Positions 9,220 through 19,587 are shown, counted from the first letter of the stretch. The stretch is 64,000 nucleotides of DNA from Vibrio aestuarianus (GCF_012395185.1 NZ_JAAZTU010000015.1:1-64000); one strand, 5' to 3'. Translations and numbers: made by a program. Notes: generated from the letters alone by a model not told the origin.

Positions 9220-10455
9220 CTAATACAAGCTGGAGTTAAAAAGTTGGATATTCACGCTTTCACCCACTTCAACTCGTCCACGCTCGCGTTCTAATACTAC
9301 AAAGCAATTGGCTAAACTCATGGAGCGAAATGCACCAGAGCTCTGATTACCGGTTGTTTCAACAACGAATTTGCCATTTTCAATCGAGTAGATACCACGC
9401 TGGTAATCTGTGCGGCCTGGCGCTTTTTTGAATGCCGTTTTCGTGATGGCTGGGATAGATTCTGGTGCTTGCCATTTGCTATGTCCCGCCAATTTAGCGA
9501 GCATCGGTTGTACTAATACGTACATAGTTAGTACTGCTGACACCGGGTTACCTGGAAGACCACAAAACCAAGCATTACTAAGCTCACCAAACGCAAATGG
9601 TTTGCCCGGCTTAATCGCCAGTTTCCAGAAGCCTATCTCGCCAAGTTCCTGCAAAATATCTTTGGTGTAATCGGCTTCGCCGACACTCACACCACCAGAT
9701 GTGACGACCACATCCGCTAAGTTTTGGGCTTTTTCGAACGTTGCTTTTAATGTTGCAGGGCAATCGGGGATGATGCCAAGGTCAATCGCTTCACAACCAA
9801 AGTTCTCAATTAGAGGTTTAATCCCGTAGCGATTACTGTCGTATATTTGTCCGTCAGTTAAAGACTCCCCTAGCGGTTTGAGCTCATCACCAGTTGAGAA
9901 AAAGGCAACTCTGGGTTTGCGAAAAACGGTAATGTGGCTAATGCCGAGTGTGGCGATCATGGGAATATCACGTGGTGTTAAACGAGCACCTTTCGCTAAA
10001 ACAAGATCACCTTGTTTAATGTCATCACCGGTCGGGCGAATATTGTTTTGTGGTTTGATGTCCGACTGTTTAAAGACAATACCAGCATCAGTGACATCGG
10101 TATTTTCTTGCATAACCACAGCATCGCATCCAAGTGGGATCTTCGCTCCTGTCATGATTCTGATGCACGTATTAGCAGGCCACTCACCTTCAAAGGGAGC
10201 GCCAGCAAAAGATTTTCCTGCCAATGGTAGTATTTGATTTTTTTCTAAATCACTCAAGCGTATCGCATACCCATCCATGGCTGAATTATCAAAAGGCGGG
10301 ACAAAAATAGGCGAAAGCACATCTTCTGCCAATACGTAGCCAAGAGCTTCAGCTAATGGAAGTTGCAGTGTCACTTGAATTGGTTTGATTCGCGCTAACA
10401 TTGTGTCCATAGCGTCTTCGATAGGCATTAAGCCCGGAGCATCACAGCAGCCCAT
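9220..10455 (-). CDS. moeA: Molybdopterin molybdenumtransferase MoeA
   Basis: 411 aa, full length. MoeA inserts molybdate into adenylated molybdopterin. Recognisable segments are PPFDNSAMDGYAIR near residue 55, IRIMTGAKIPLGCDAVVMQE near 100, the substrate loop VVTSGGVSVGEADYTKDIL near 250, GKPFAFG, and WFCGLPGNPVSAVLTM near 300. First gene of the moeA-moeB pair, divergent from folE. A modABC molybdate uptake operon lies 41 kb away in the same window. Confidence 0.96.
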   Translation of the reverse strand: MGCCDAPGLMPIEDAMDTMLARIKPIQVTLQLPLAEALGYVLAEDVLSPIFVPPFDNSAMDGYAIRLSDLEKNQILPLAGKSFAGAPFEGEWPANTCIRIMTGAKIPLGCDAVVMQENTDVTDAGIVFKQSDIKPQNNIRPTGDDIKQGDLVLAKGARLTPRDIPMIATLGISHITVFRKPRVAFFSTGDELKPLGESLTDGQIYDSNRYGIKPLIENFGCEAIDLGIIPDCPATLKATFEKAQNLADVVVTSGGVSVGEADYTKDILQELGEIGFWKLAIKPGKPFAFGELSNAWFCGLPGNPVSAVLTMYVLVQPMLAKLAGHSKWQAPESIPAITKTAFKKAPGRTDYQRGIYSIENGKFVVETTGNQSSGAFRSMSLANCFVVLERERGRVEVGESVNIQLFNSSLY

Positions 10456-10607
10456 TTTAGAATCCTATTGTCGTTTTTCTTTTCAATAACCTTATCATAG
10501 ATTGTTTTTTGGTAAGAATGACCATCCATAAAATATGGGTGTAATTATTCAAAATTCCGAGTATCCTTGTCTGCCATCCGAAAGGGGTAAAAGTAAGAGG
10601 AATCGGA

Positions 10608-11261
10608 ATGTTAGGTCTTAGCGAATCAGCAAAGTTGGTTAAAGATGCGCTAGAGAGCCGCGGTTTAGAGACGCCAATGTGTCCTAATGCGGTAACTCGT
10701 GAAGAGAAGAAAGAAAAAATTGAACACCATATGCGTGAGATCCTGACACTGCTTGGTCTTGACCTGACTGATGATAGCCTCGAAGAAACCCCGCATCGCA
10801 TTGCAAAAATGTATGTTGATGAAGTTTTTTCGGGTTTGGATTACCAAAACTTTCCCAAAATTACTGTCATTGAAAACAAGATGAATGTAAGTGAAATGGT
10901 TCGCGTGAAAGATATCACCGTAACCAGCACTTGTGAGCATCACCTGGTAACGATCGATGGTAAAGCTGCTGTTGCTTACATTCCGCGCGGCAAGATTATT
11001 GGACTTTCAAAAATCAATCGTATTGTGCGTTTTTTTGCTCAACGTCCACAAGTTCAAGAGCGAATGACACAACAAATTCTGGTGGCACTGCAAACCTTAC
11101 TTGAATCTGATGATGTAGCGGTAACTATTGATGCAACGCATTACTGCGTTAAATCACGCGGTGTTATGGACGCAACCAGTGAAACGACGACGACGGCATT
11201 GGGTGGTATTTTTAAGTCTAATCCTGCTACTCGTGCGGAATTTCTTCACGGCTTACGATAA
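10608..11261 (+). CDS. folE: GTP cyclohydrolase I FolE
   Basis: 217 aa, matching E. coli-type FolE (222). It converts GTP to dihydroneopterin triphosphate, the first step of folate and pterin synthesis. Diagnostic sequence: [20 protein letters not shown] near residue 108 with zinc ligands Cys and His, [31 protein letters not shown] and [11 protein letters not shown] with the third zinc ligand. The C-terminus ends [12 protein letters not shown]. Transcribed alone, with a strong terminator 20 bases after the stop. Confidence 0.97.
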   Translation: MLGLSESAKLVKDALESRGLETPMCPNAVTREEKKEKIEHHMREILTLLGLDLTDDSLEETPHRIAKMYVDEVFSGLDYQNFPKITVIENKMNVSEMVRVKDITVTSTCEHHLVTIDGKAAVAYIPRGKIIGLSKINRIVRFFAQRPQVQERMTQQILVALQTLLESDDVAVTIDATHYCVKSRGVMDATSETTTTALGGIFKSNPATRAEFLHGLR

Positions 11262-11280
11262 GTGTCCCATTGATTTCAAT

Positions 11281-11312
11281 AAAAAGCCCCGAAATAGTTT
11301 TCGGGGCTTTTT
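11281..11312. terminator. Bidirectional terminator hairpin
   Basis: AAAAAGCCCCGAAA / TTTTCGGGGCTTTTT arms with a short loop lie between convergent folE and msrAB; it has T runs on both strands. Confidence 0.85.
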
Positions 11313-11342
11313 ATTTATCTGACCAATATTGAATTTCAACGT

Positions 11343-12476
11343 TTATTCAAACAAAGCAAGATACTCACTATAACCTTGAGCTTGCATGTCATTTTTTGCA
11401 ACAAAGCGCATTGCCGCAGAATTCATACAATAGCGTAACCCGGTTGGGGCAGGACCATCGTCAAATACGTGCCCTAAATGAGAATCACCAAAACGGCTTC
11501 TGACTTCTGTTCTTGAATAAACTAAGCGGAAATCAGTCTTCGTTGCAATATATGCTTCATTTATTGGTTTAGTAAAACTCGGCCAACCAGTGCCAGATTT
11601 GTATTTGTCGGTTGAAGAAAACAGCGGTTCACCAGTGACAATATCAACATAAATACCCTCGGCTTTGTTATCCCAATACTCATTATTAAAAGCGCGCTCG
11701 GTGCCTTCTTCTTGGGTGACGTAGTATTGAAGGTCTGTCAGTTTGGCGCGAATCTCCTTGTCAGAAGGTTTGGTATAGACTTTAAGGCTTGCCTCCGATT
11801 TATTTGCATCAATTAATTGACGTAATGTCTTTGGATTTTCATTACGATCTTCACCAAAGATTTCATCTAAATATTGGTCACGCCCAGATGCGTAGCGATA
11901 GTAGTTGTACCGCACTTTGCTCTTTTTATAAAAATCTTGGTGGTAATCTTCTGCCGGCCAGAATGTAGTATATTGGATGAGTTCTGTTTTCAGCGGTTTT
12001 TTATAGATACCGAGCTTATCGATGTCAGCCATGAAGGTTTCTGCTGTCAGCTTCTGCATTGCATTGTGATAGAAAATCGCAGGGCGATATTGTGGGCCTC
12101 TATCGACAAATGACCCTTTGTCATCGGTCGGATCAATATGACGGAAAAAATGATCCAATACCTGCTCATAGCTGACGACTTGAGGATCAAATGTTACTTG
12201 CACCACTTCAATATGGCCGGATTTACCCGATGAAACTTGTTTATAGGTCGGGTTTTCCACTGATCCGCCGGCATAACCTGATACGACATTGATCACGCCG
12301 TTGAGTTTCTCAAGATCAGATTCTGTACACCAAAAACACCCGCCAGCGAGTGTGGCGACATCGACGTTACCAATGCTGGGCATTTTCTGTGGTTTAGTCT
12401 CTGCCTGACTAAACAGTGAAAAAACGATAGGAACGAATAACGCTATCGAGATAAAGATGGGAGTAAAACGTTTCAT
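11343..12476 (-). CDS. msrAB: Fused peptide-methionine sulfoxide reductase MsrA/MsrB, exported
   Basis: A 377-aa fusion with an N-terminal signal peptide ([23 protein letters not shown]). The MsrA domain follows with catalytic motif [14 protein letters not shown] near residue 46 and GYAGG; the MsrB domain occupies about 240-377 with [23 protein letters not shown] and the catalytic cysteine in [13 protein letters not shown]. The protein repairs both S- and R-forms of methionine sulfoxide, here in the periplasm. The usual MsrB zinc CxxC pairs are not evident, as in many secreted fusions. It stands alone. Confidence 0.94.
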   Translation of the reverse strand: MKRFTPIFISIALFVPIVFSLFSQAETKPQKMPSIGNVDVATLAGGCFWCTESDLEKLNGVINVVSGYAGGSVENPTYKQVSSGKSGHIEVVQVTFDPQVVSYEQVLDHFFRHIDPTDDKGSFVDRGPQYRPAIFYHNAMQKLTAETFMADIDKLGIYKKPLKTELIQYTTFWPAEDYHQDFYKKSKVRYNYYRYASGRDQYLDEIFGEDRNENPKTLRQLIDANKSEASLKVYTKPSDKEIRAKLTDLQYYVTQEEGTERAFNNEYWDNKAEGIYVDIVTGEPLFSSTDKYKSGTGWPSFTKPINEAYIATKTDFRLVYSRTEVRSRFGDSHLGHVFDDGPAPTGLRYCMNSAAMRFVAKNDMQAQGYSEYLALFE

Positions 12477-12612
12477 AACCGACCTTACTTTTTTTTATTG
12501 ATATACGTAAAGAACGGTAAAAAGTGCAAAAACTTACAGCACAGAGATAAAAATAGTTAATTTTATTGAAAGCTTCTGCAAATGGGTGACTTTCCAGAAG
12601 CTAACTTAGTGA

Positions 12613-14361
12613 TTAATTAAGACCGATGATATTGCCGTGCTGATCTATATCCAATGCCATAAAGGCGGGTTTGTCAGGGAGTCCTGGCATGGTCATAACA
12701 TTGCCGCATAGCGCATAAATAAAACCAGCACCTGCGCATAATCTAAGTTCTCGAATAGGAACATCAAACTCTTTTGGAGCACCTTTAATGGCTGCATTGG
12801 TAGAAATAGATAAAGGAGTTTTGGCCAAACAAACCGCTAAATGACCATAACCGTGAGCTTGGAATGCACGCATTTGTGCTTTGGCTACCTCACTTAATGT
12901 AATTCCCGCTGCACCATACCCTTTTTGAGCCACTGCGTTGAGTTTGGTTTCAATCGAATCTTGCGAGCGATAGAGAGGAGTAAATTGATTTGGCTTGCGA
13001 CATTGTTCGATCACTTTGTTTGCAAGATCTGTTGTACCTTCTCCACCGAGCGCGAAACCTTCGCTCAATGTTACTTCAACGTTGTTCGGTAAGGCTTGAA
13101 TCAGAGCGGTTAGTTGTTCGATTTCTTCCAGAGTATCTTGTGGAAAGCGATTGATAGCCACCACCGCAGGAACACCATATTTATTGACGTTGTTGATATG
13201 CCATTTGAGATTATCAAAGCCAGCCATGAGTGCAGCTTGATCTGGTTCAAATAGCGAGTCAGGAACAGCTTGTCCGGGGCGAAGTTCATACAAACCAGAG
13301 TTAGCTTTTAGCCCACGTAATGTCGCTACAATGACTGCGCAATCAGGTGCTTTCCCTGATGTTGCCGCTTTAATATTACACGCTTTTTCAAAGCCCATAT
13401 CTGAACCAAAGCCACCTTCAGTGACGGTGAATTCAGCAAGTCGCGTAGCAATGTCATCCGCAATAATTGACGAATTGCCATGGGCGATATTGGCGAAAGG
13501 ACCAGCATGAATAAGGGTAGGGACACCTTCTAAAGTCTGCATGAGCGTTGGTTCAATCGCTTCTTTCATACTAACGGTCATTGCGCCAGCTACTTGCAAG
13601 TCTTCTGTGGTTACAGGGTCACCATTTAAATTATAAGCAACCACGATGCGTCCAATACGTTGGCGTAAATCACGCAAGTCTTCCGCTAAGGCGAGAATGG
13701 CCATCAGCTCTGATGCGGCAGAGATATCAAACCCATCTTGCCGCTCATAACCATTGATGGTTTTACCGCTTTCATTTTGACCGACTGTGACCATCCTAAG
13801 TGCACGATCATTATGATCCATGACGCGTTTCCAGACGACCTTGCTTGCGTCAATCTTCAGTGCGTTCATGCCTGTACGTTGTTCAAAATCTTCATAGCCT
13901 AACCGCTGCTCGTGATAAATCCGTGCATCTATTGCGGCAGCGGCAAGGTTATGCGCAGCCGTGACTGCGTGAATGTCACCGGTTAGATGTAAATTTAACT
14001 CTTCCATTGGTGCAACTTGAGAATAACCACCGCCAGCGGCTCCGCCTTTCACACCAAAGATTGGCCCCATAGAAGGTTGGCGAATACATGCCATGACAGA
14101 GTGATCTAATTTCGCGATCCCTTGTGATAGACCAATAGTGGTGACTGTTTTACCTTCGCCCAAGGGAGTTGGAGTGATAGCGGTAACAACAACCAATTTA
14201 CCTTCAGGATGAGTGTGAAGTCTATCTAAGCAAGAAAGAGAAACTTTAGCCTTAAAACGTCCTTGGCTATGGAATTCAGTCGGATCTAGGCCTGCCTTAG
14301 CAGCAATAGCATCAATCTGTGTCAATTTAGTTGCACGGCAAATTTCAATGTCTGGCAGCAT
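12613..14361 (-). CDS. fhs: Formate-tetrahydrofolate ligase
   Basis: The ATG at 14361 gives [18 protein letters not shown] with GAGGG seven bases upstream, and a 582-aa product. It makes 10-formyl-THF from formate, ATP and THF. Visible: P-loop [19 protein letters not shown] near residue 60, [20 protein letters not shown] near 100, [16 protein letters not shown] near 300 and the C-terminal [16 protein letters not shown]. It joins folE, glyA and the gcv genes in this window as a one-carbon gene. The frame upstream to 14424 lacks family similarity. Confidence 0.96.
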   Translation of the reverse strand: MLPDIEICRATKLTQIDAIAAKAGLDPTEFHSQGRFKAKVSLSCLDRLHTHPEGKLVVVTAITPTPLGEGKTVTTIGLSQGIAKLDHSVMACIRQPSMGPIFGVKGGAAGGGYSQVAPMEELNLHLTGDIHAVTAAHNLAAAAIDARIYHEQRLGYEDFEQRTGMNALKIDASKVVWKRVMDHNDRALRMVTVGQNESGKTINGYERQDGFDISAASELMAILALAEDLRDLRQRIGRIVVAYNLNGDPVTTEDLQVAGAMTVSMKEAIEPTLMQTLEGVPTLIHAGPFANIAHGNSSIIADDIATRLAEFTVTEGGFGSDMGFEKACNIKAATSGKAPDCAVIVATLRGLKANSGLYELRPGQAVPDSLFEPDQAALMAGFDNLKWHINNVNKYGVPAVVAINRFPQDTLEEIEQLTALIQALPNNVEVTLSEGFALGGEGTTDLANKVIEQCRKPNQFTPLYRSQDSIETKLNAVAQKGYGAAGITLSEVAKAQMRAFQAHGYGHLAVCLAKTPLSISTNAAIKGAPKEFDVPIRELRLCAGAGFIYALCGNVMTMPGLPDKPAFMALDIDQHGNIIGLN

Positions 14362-14452
14362 AAAACCCTCATCGGAAGTCATTAATAGGTGAGGAAAACG
14401 TTTGCGTCGCGATACTAACGTCAAAATGTTTGTTGTAAAGTATTATGGGTGG

Positions 14453-14464
14453 TCGAATATTCGA
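14453..14464. promoter_or_regulatory. Perfect 12-bp palindrome upstream of fhs
   Basis: TCGAATATTCGA lies 92 bases upstream of the fhs start and 152 upstream of yjjG. A perfect palindrome in a divergent promoter region may be an operator. No regulator can be named. Confidence 0.3.
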
Positions 14465-14615
14465 TTGATGCTAAATTCTAACGCAATGCTGATTTTGATC
14501 AACTTAAGCTTCTGGTTTTACGTATCTATTGATATCCGAAGTAACGGAGTATTGTTCAGTTTGTCGTAGATTCAAAAACAATTTACACTGCGCGCAAGTT
14601 ACTAAGGGATATACC

Positions 14616-15290
14616 ATGAAATACGATTGGATTTTATTTGACGCTGACGAGACTTTGTTTCATTTCGACGCCTTCAAAGGTATGCAGCTAATGTTTGAAC
14701 GCAAGGGAGTGATTTTTGATGAAATTGACTTTGCCAAGTACCAAGAGGTAAATAAACCTCTTTGGGTTGATTATCAAAATGGAGTGATTAATGCAGCCGA
14801 TCTCAAGCATATTCGCTTTCAAGCTTGGGCCGAAAAACTGCAAACCACGACAGTTGATCTTAATAGTGCATTTCTTGAAGCTATGGCAGATATTTGCACG
14901 CCATTACCTGGTGCTAAAGAGTTACTAGAAGCACTAACAGGTAAGGCAAAACTTGGTATCATCACCAATGGTTTTACAGAGTTACAAGCGATTCGTTTGC
15001 AGAGAACAGGTATGACGGATTACTTTGAACATGTAATTATTTCCGAAGAAGTGGGTATAGCCAAACCCGATAACGGAATTTTTGCTCATGCGTTAGAAAA
15101 AATGGGTAACCCTTGCAAGAGTAAAGTACTGATGGTGGGGGATAACCCGCATTCCGATATTCTTGGTGGTCTTCAATTTGGTATTGAAACCTGTTGGCTC
15201 AATACCGTTGGTCATTCTGATATTGATGGTATAGAACCACATTATAATGTGCGCTCATTGCATGAGCTTAAAGAAATTCTTATCGCGTAA
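14616..15290 (+). CDS. yjjG: Pyrimidine 5'-nucleotidase YjjG
   Basis: From ATG 14616 (AAGGGAT ribosome site) the product is 224 aa, equal to E. coli YjjG. HAD motifs: WILFDADETLFHFDAF at residues 5-20, ITNGFTELQAIRLQRTGM near 110, EEVGIAKPDNGIFAHAL with the motif III lysine, and MVGDNPHSDILGG. YjjG dephosphorylates dUMP and non-canonical pyrimidine nucleotides in house-cleaning. The segment VNKPLWVDYQNG is characteristic of this subfamily. The frame upstream to 14529 is noncoding. Confidence 0.93.
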   Translation: MKYDWILFDADETLFHFDAFKGMQLMFERKGVIFDEIDFAKYQEVNKPLWVDYQNGVINAADLKHIRFQAWAEKLQTTTVDLNSAFLEAMADICTPLPGAKELLEALTGKAKLGIITNGFTELQAIRLQRTGMTDYFEHVIISEEVGIAKPDNGIFAHALEKMGNPCKSKVLMVGDNPHSDILGGLQFGIETCWLNTVGHSDIDGIEPHYNVRSLHELKEILIA

Positions 15291-15425
15291 TAGCACTAAA
15301 TGATAAGATCGTCTGTTGATGGTATGGCTTAGTTTTCAGGTGGTTGAGCTAATCAAGCACCTTTATTTTGGCAAGTTATGTAATACGACAGGTATAACCG
15401 CCGTACATAAAGCAAGGGATTGTTG

Positions 15426-16130
15426 GTGCAGTACGTAAAAATCAAAGATGTGATTGTTGAGCAAATTGAGACAGGTATGCTGACACCACGTCAGAAGCTT
15501 CCTGCGGAACGGAAACTGGCAGAGTCATTTGATACTACCCGCGTAACCTTACGTGAGGCACTGTCATTACTTGAAGCCGAAGGTAAGATTTATCGCGAGG
15601 ATCGCCGTGGCTGGTTTATCTCACCACAGCCATTGCGTTACGATCCCGCGCAATCTTTAAGCTTTACCAAGCTAGCATTAGCACAAAATCGTCAACCCAA
15701 AACTCAACTTCTTCATTCGAAATCGGTACTGGCCAATAAGCAAGCAACAGCGCTATTAGCATTAAAACCTTTTTCAGATATCTATCAGATTGAACGAGTA
15801 CGCTATCTAGAAGATCGTCCGGTCGCTTACGTAACAAATTACGTTTGTCCTGATAAATTCCCTAATTTGCTAGGCTTAGATTTATCCCCATCACTGACAA
15901 GTTTGTATAAAGAAACCTTCGGCGTTGAATATCATAGTGTTAGCTACAAGATGACGACAAGTTCATTGCTTGGCAATATCGCCCACGCTTTGCGAGCAAC
16001 CTCAGGAACACCGGCAATGCTTATTAAGCGAGTCAATTACAACCAACAAGGAGAGGTAATTGATGGCTGTATCGAATATTGGCGACATGATGCTATCTGT
16101 ATTGAATCATCAGTAAAACTGATTGGCTAA
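15426..16130 (+). CDS. GntR-family regulator with UTRA domain
   Basis: Best start is GTG 15426, six bases after AGGGA; TTG codons at 15420 and 15423 sit too close to that ribosome site. The 234-aa product has a GntR winged helix (KIKDVIVEQIETG, then LPAERKLAESFDTTRVTLREAL) at residues 5-70 and a C-terminal UTRA ligand-binding domain (IYQIERVRYLEDRPVAYVTNY and FGVEYHSVSY). UTRA regulators sense small metabolites, often sugar phosphates. No dedicated target operon is adjacent, so the ligand is unknown. Confidence 0.85.
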   Translation: MQYVKIKDVIVEQIETGMLTPRQKLPAERKLAESFDTTRVTLREALSLLEAEGKIYREDRRGWFISPQPLRYDPAQSLSFTKLALAQNRQPKTQLLHSKSVLANKQATALLALKPFSDIYQIERVRYLEDRPVAYVTNYVCPDKFPNLLGLDLSPSLTSLYKETFGVEYHSVSYKMTTSSLLGNIAHALRATSGTPAMLIKRVNYNQQGEVIDGCIEYWRHDAICIESSVKLIG

Positions 16131-16164
16131 CCTTGTATCAATAATTTTAGCTTTTACCATGAAG

Positions 16165-16959
16165 TTATGACTGAGTTTTGGCATCATCTTGTTTTAGTTG
16201 TTTATGCCCATCTTCACTGACGCCTTGTTTCCAATAACTACTAATGTAAATGTTTTCTTTTTCTACTTCTTTCTCATTACGGAAATACTGACGAAGTGAG
16301 CGCATGGTATCAAATTCACAAGCACACCAAACTGAAGCGTTGTCGCCGATCCAAGGCTTAGAAATAACGGATTGCGTTAAATTGGATGTTTGATCTTTAA
16401 CTACCCAATCAATTTCAATCGCTTCGGGGACAGCCAATTCACGCTTGTCATCAATGTGGTCAACCTCAATCACAACATATCCTTTGGCATTATTAGGCAA
16501 TAATTTAATTTGCGAGGCTAGGGCTGGAATCGCTGTCATATCAGCGACGAGGAAAAACCAATCACCAGCCGTATTAATGCCTTGGCTTTTACCTGGTCCT
16601 GCAATGGATATGGTGTCTCCAACCTTTGTCGTTATCGCCCATCTTGCTGCAAAACCGCATTGTAAGTCTTTAGTAATATGACGAACAAAATCAACCTCAA
16701 TACTATTATTTTCGGCGTTGAAGTGCTGAATTGTATAAGTACGCATGACTGGGCGTTGCTGCGGTGAAATTGATGCAATATTCGTATCACCATGATCGGT
16801 GAACAGTAATTTTATATAGCCGCCTTCGCTTTCGCTACCAAAGTGTGCAATATCATCACTCTGTAAAGTAATGCGTTGCATAGACGGTGAAATTTGTTGA
16901 GATTGAATGACTGTGAGTGAGTAGAAGTTTCGAGTTGGCTTTTTTTCTTTCTCTAGCAT
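16165..16959 (-). CDS. viuB: Siderophore-interacting protein, ViuB-like ferric reductase
   Basis: The start MLEKEKKPTRNFYSLTV (16959) gives 264 aa, near the length of ViuB. The N-terminal FAD-binding half shows ITLQSDDIAHF, RPVMRTYTIQHFN and GPGKSQGI; the C-terminal NAD(P)H-like half shows WFFLVADMTAIPALASQI and ISSYWKQGVSEDGH, the closing SYWxxG motif. Such proteins release iron from internalised ferric siderophores in the cytoplasm. A Fur box 66 bases upstream supports iron control and argues against the longer frame to 17040, which would overlap it. Confidence 0.87.
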   Translation of the reverse strand: MLEKEKKPTRNFYSLTVIQSQQISPSMQRITLQSDDIAHFGSESEGGYIKLLFTDHGDTNIASISPQQRPVMRTYTIQHFNAENNSIEVDFVRHITKDLQCGFAARWAITTKVGDTISIAGPGKSQGINTAGDWFFLVADMTAIPALASQIKLLPNNAKGYVVIEVDHIDDKRELAVPEAIEIDWVVKDQTSNLTQSVISKPWIGDNASVWCACEFDTMRSLRQYFRNEKEVEKENIYISSYWKQGVSEDGHKQLKQDDAKTQS

Positions 16960-17024
16960 TGGGCTGATACCATCATTTAGATTAATTATCTTGTCACCAT
17001 ATCCTGAGTTGCACCACTTATCAA

Positions 17025-17039
17025 TGATAATAGATATCA
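17025..17039. promoter_or_regulatory. Fur box upstream of the ViuB-like gene
   Basis: TGATAATAGATATCA matches the 7-1-7 Fur consensus TGATAATNATTATCA at 12 of 14 fixed positions. It lies upstream of the preferred viuB-like start, consistent with repression in iron-rich cells. Confidence 0.7.
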
Positions 17040-17085
17040 TTTACGTTAATTTACTTTTATTAAATGAATCGTCATATATGAATAG

Positions 17086-17116
17086 AAAAAAGCCTCTAAG
17101 AATCAAAGGCTTTTTT
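17086..17116. terminator. Terminator-like hairpin beside degenerate end-like sequence
   Basis: AAAAAAGCCT and AGGCTTTTTT arms around an 11-base loop. It lies immediately before sequence resembling the Tn7-like element's right end, in the same relative position as the hairpins at 19588 and 36817. Confidence 0.6.
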
Positions 17117-17176
17117 CAGGTTAGTTTCTAAATCAACCATCTGGAATACTCCTCAAAAATAACCAAGTTAGAAACT
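17117..17176. repeat. Degenerate Tn7-like end relic (putative)
   Basis: 17117-17144 aligns without gaps to the relic right end at 19620-19647 (about 19 of 28 positions, including GTTAGTTTC). 17150-17176 aligns to the element's left tip (about 20 of 27), ending in ATAACCAAGTTAGAAACT, which differs from a true TnsB-like site at three of its last 17 bases. The order hairpin, right-end-like, left-end-like copies that at 19588-19687. I infer a decayed older insertion junction; chance similarity in AT-rich DNA is the alternative. Confidence 0.35.
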
Positions 17177-17261
17177 AGTTCCTCATGCAATCTTTTCTTT
17201 AGAGGAAAACCATCGGGACCATATATGCCCCTGCATGTGGCTTTTGATTGATAGTTTGGCC

Positions 17262-18188
17262 TTATTTTTGAGCATCATCGCGCAGCGTTGTCTCTGAGCA
17301 TGTGAATTCACGCCTCAACCATGCTCTCAGTTTTAGTACACTTTCTTGTTTTAATTTGTTTTTGGGACAAACAAAATAGAAATCTTGGTGTGGGTTAGCT
17401 ACGGGTTCGCCAAGCTCAACTAGCATGCCGTGGCTGATGTCATCTTTCACAAATAAGCGATGCGTAACCAGCATGCCTAATGAACGGACTGCAGCTTGTA
17501 CCGCTTGAATGGATACGTCGAATGTCAGGTTGCTATGGAATGTGGGCATTGGGATTTGGTGGTGGTCGCACCACACTTGCCAGTCATGTTGTCGCCTTAG
17601 GTTAAAAACGCCAATGGTTGAGTTTTGTTTGACGAGTTGCTTAACGCTTAATTCATACTGGTTTTTCAATAGGGCAGGGCTGCACACCAATACCAGATCA
17701 TCGTCGCCCAGTTTCTCGCTGTAATATTGTTCCCACTCATTTGGCTTGCCATGCACGAGGGCGATATCGACGCCTTCCTGCTCTATATCGAAAGGGCCAG
17801 TTAACGTAGAAATACGGATATCCAGAGAAGGAGCGAACGCTTGGAAGTCGGGAACTCGTGGGATCCACCAATGCATGGCGAGTGAATTTACCATGTTAAG
17901 GGTAATGCGGTGGTCGTTAGGCGTTCTAGCGAGTTCTTCGGTCGCCTCTATCACTTGCTCAAGTGCTGGTGCGACCTTTCGATAATATCGCTTACCTGCG
18001 GCATTAAGAACGACCCGACGACCAACTCGTTGAAACAGCGGTTTGTTGACCAGTTGCTCCAACGATTTTATGGCTTGACTTACTGCAGAATGACTAACAT
18101 ACAAGACGCGTGCAGCATCGGTCATACTGCCAGTTTCAGCAACAGCAACGAAAGCATAAACGGATTTGAGTGGGATGAGCTTTTTCAT
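17262..18188 (-). CDS. LysR-family transcriptional regulator, GcvA-like type
   Basis: 308 aa. The N-terminal winged helix is LKSVYAFVAVAETGSMTDAA then VSHSAVSQAIKSLEQLV (residues 7-50), followed by LFQRVGRRVVLNAAGKRYY. The remainder fits a LysR substrate-binding domain of the GcvA group (MVNSLAMHWWIPRVPDFQ, IRISTLTGPFDIEQEGVDIALVHG). It is divergent from an EamA transporter gene 91 bases away, the classic arrangement for a LysR protein controlling its neighbour. Effector unknown. The pair lies between transposon-end-like relics and may be old cargo. Confidence 0.9.
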   Translation of the reverse strand: MKKLIPLKSVYAFVAVAETGSMTDAARVLYVSHSAVSQAIKSLEQLVNKPLFQRVGRRVVLNAAGKRYYRKVAPALEQVIEATEELARTPNDHRITLNMVNSLAMHWWIPRVPDFQAFAPSLDIRISTLTGPFDIEQEGVDIALVHGKPNEWEQYYSEKLGDDDLVLVCSPALLKNQYELSVKQLVKQNSTIGVFNLRRQHDWQVWCDHHQIPMPTFHSNLTFDVSIQAVQAAVRSLGMLVTHRLFVKDDISHGMLVELGEPVANPHQDFYFVCPKNKLKQESVLKLRAWLRREFTCSETTLRDDAQK

Positions 18189-18279
18189 TGGTAAGTTTTC
18201 CTTACAGTTGTGGTTAATATTACTCGCTATTTTTGATCACGTCACGCTTCTAAAATAGATGTCATAGGAGGTGATAATT

Positions 18280-19281
18280 ATGTCTGATATTACCAAGGCG
18301 ACGATTTTCATGTTGTTGTCGACATTCAGTTTGTCTTTAAGTGGTTTGATGGCCAAGTATCTATCTGAAGCGATGTCCACTTCGTTACTCAGTTTTGTTC
18401 GTTTTTTGTTACCCAGTCTGCTTCTATTTCTTTTTCTGGCCTTTTACAAAATTAACAAACCGACGCGAGAAATGTGGAGACCTTTGGTGATGCGAGCGAT
18501 CTTTATAGTGGCATGTCAGTGGTGTTTCCTTACGTCACTGCAAACCTTAACGCTTGTTGAAGGAGTGGTGTTGTTTAGTACTGGCCCTTTGTTTATTCCG
18601 TTGTTAGAAAAATTAATATTTGAAACCAAGATTCATACAACGACGATAGTCTGTTTAGTGATCACTTTTATCGGCGTAGTGATGATGGCTGGGGATTGGT
18701 CGCAGTTTGAACTTGGTTTGGGCTTCTTTAGACCTGCGCTTTTGCTTGGACTTCTTTCAGGGATGTTTAACTCTGGTTCGCAAGTGAGCTTTTACCGAGC
18801 GTCCAAAACAAGTCTGACACCAGCAGAGCTTAACGCGTGGACCTTCTTAGTTGCGGCAATTATTGTAATACCAATGCTCTTGTTCACAGCAGTATCAACA
18901 ATACCGAATGTGCTTGAGAGTGCAGACAAAAGCACCTTATTAGAGCTGTTGTCTTTTGATGACTTGCAGTGGATTGCTCTCGGAGCTCTCGGACTGGCGC
19001 TGTTTACCATTAATACACAAATCTTCCGTTCCAAAGCATATAAGTTGGCAGACAGCGGTTCCCAGTTGGCACCACTTATCTTTACTAACATGCTGTTTAG
19101 CGCACTTTGGCAGGGCTTGTTCTTTGATGATGTGTTTTCTACTCAGCAGCTTATTGGAATTAATTTGATTATCGTGGCGAGCGTAACCAACACGTTATTA
19201 GCTAAAAGACATAGTAAAGCGAAAGTCCAGCAGAAATTGCTAAGCACTGCGAGTGTTGCGGGCATTGCCGCTAAAAGTTGA
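18280..19281 (+). CDS. EamA/DMT-family inner-membrane transporter
   Basis: ATG 18280 is preceded by a near-perfect AGGAGGTGAT ribosome site; the product is 333 aa. About ten hydrophobic helices in two EamA repeats are visible, e.g. FMLLSTFSLSLSGLMAKYL at the start, VEGVVLFSTGPLFIPLLEK mid-first repeat and APLIFTNMLFSALWQGLFF in the second. DMT transporters export metabolites or amino acids; the substrate cannot be told from sequence. It is probably regulated by the divergent LysR protein. Confidence 0.88.
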   Translation: MSDITKATIFMLLSTFSLSLSGLMAKYLSEAMSTSLLSFVRFLLPSLLLFLFLAFYKINKPTREMWRPLVMRAIFIVACQWCFLTSLQTLTLVEGVVLFSTGPLFIPLLEKLIFETKIHTTTIVCLVITFIGVVMMAGDWSQFELGLGFFRPALLLGLLSGMFNSGSQVSFYRASKTSLTPAELNAWTFLVAAIIVIPMLLFTAVSTIPNVLESADKSTLLELLSFDDLQWIALGALGLALFTINTQIFRSKAYKLADSGSQLAPLIFTNMLFSALWQGLFFDDVFSTQQLIGINLIIVASVTNTLLAKRHSKAKVQQKLLSTASVAGIAAKS

Positions 19282-19332
19282 TCATTGAGCCTGAAGTCTA
19301 GAACAATGAGCGTGTTTATTGTTTAAAAACAA

Positions 19333-19500
19333 TCAGGGCCAGGTCTTGCTTTTTATTGTCATCCCTAAATCACAACCCTTTGGTTGACGAGAGTCTATCA
19401 TTTTCACAAACCGATTAACCTTTTCCGAGAACGCTTGAGCGTCTGACATTGAGTAAGATTGTCGTTTCTTTCTCGGCTCAACTTGATTTGCTTCTTTCAT
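19333..19500 (-). CDS. Small hypothetical protein, 55 aa
   Basis: A short frame from ATG 19500 to TGA 19333-19335 encodes a basic 55-residue product beginning MKEANQVEPRKKRQSYS and ending TIKSKTWP. I do not recognise it. It lies between the EamA gene and the relic transposon right end, convergent to the transporter, and could be a remnant of a mobile-element protein or a chance frame. No strong ribosome site is seen. Confidence 0.25.
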   Translation of the reverse strand: MKEANQVEPRKKRQSYSMSDAQAFSEKVNRFVKMIDSRQPKGCDLGMTIKSKTWP

Positions 19501-19587
19501 TGTATCCGGAGTTAAAGGGATATGTATATTTCGAGTCTAGCGTATAGAAATAAAGCGCTCTATACCAATTGAATTGTCCAAGATTAG

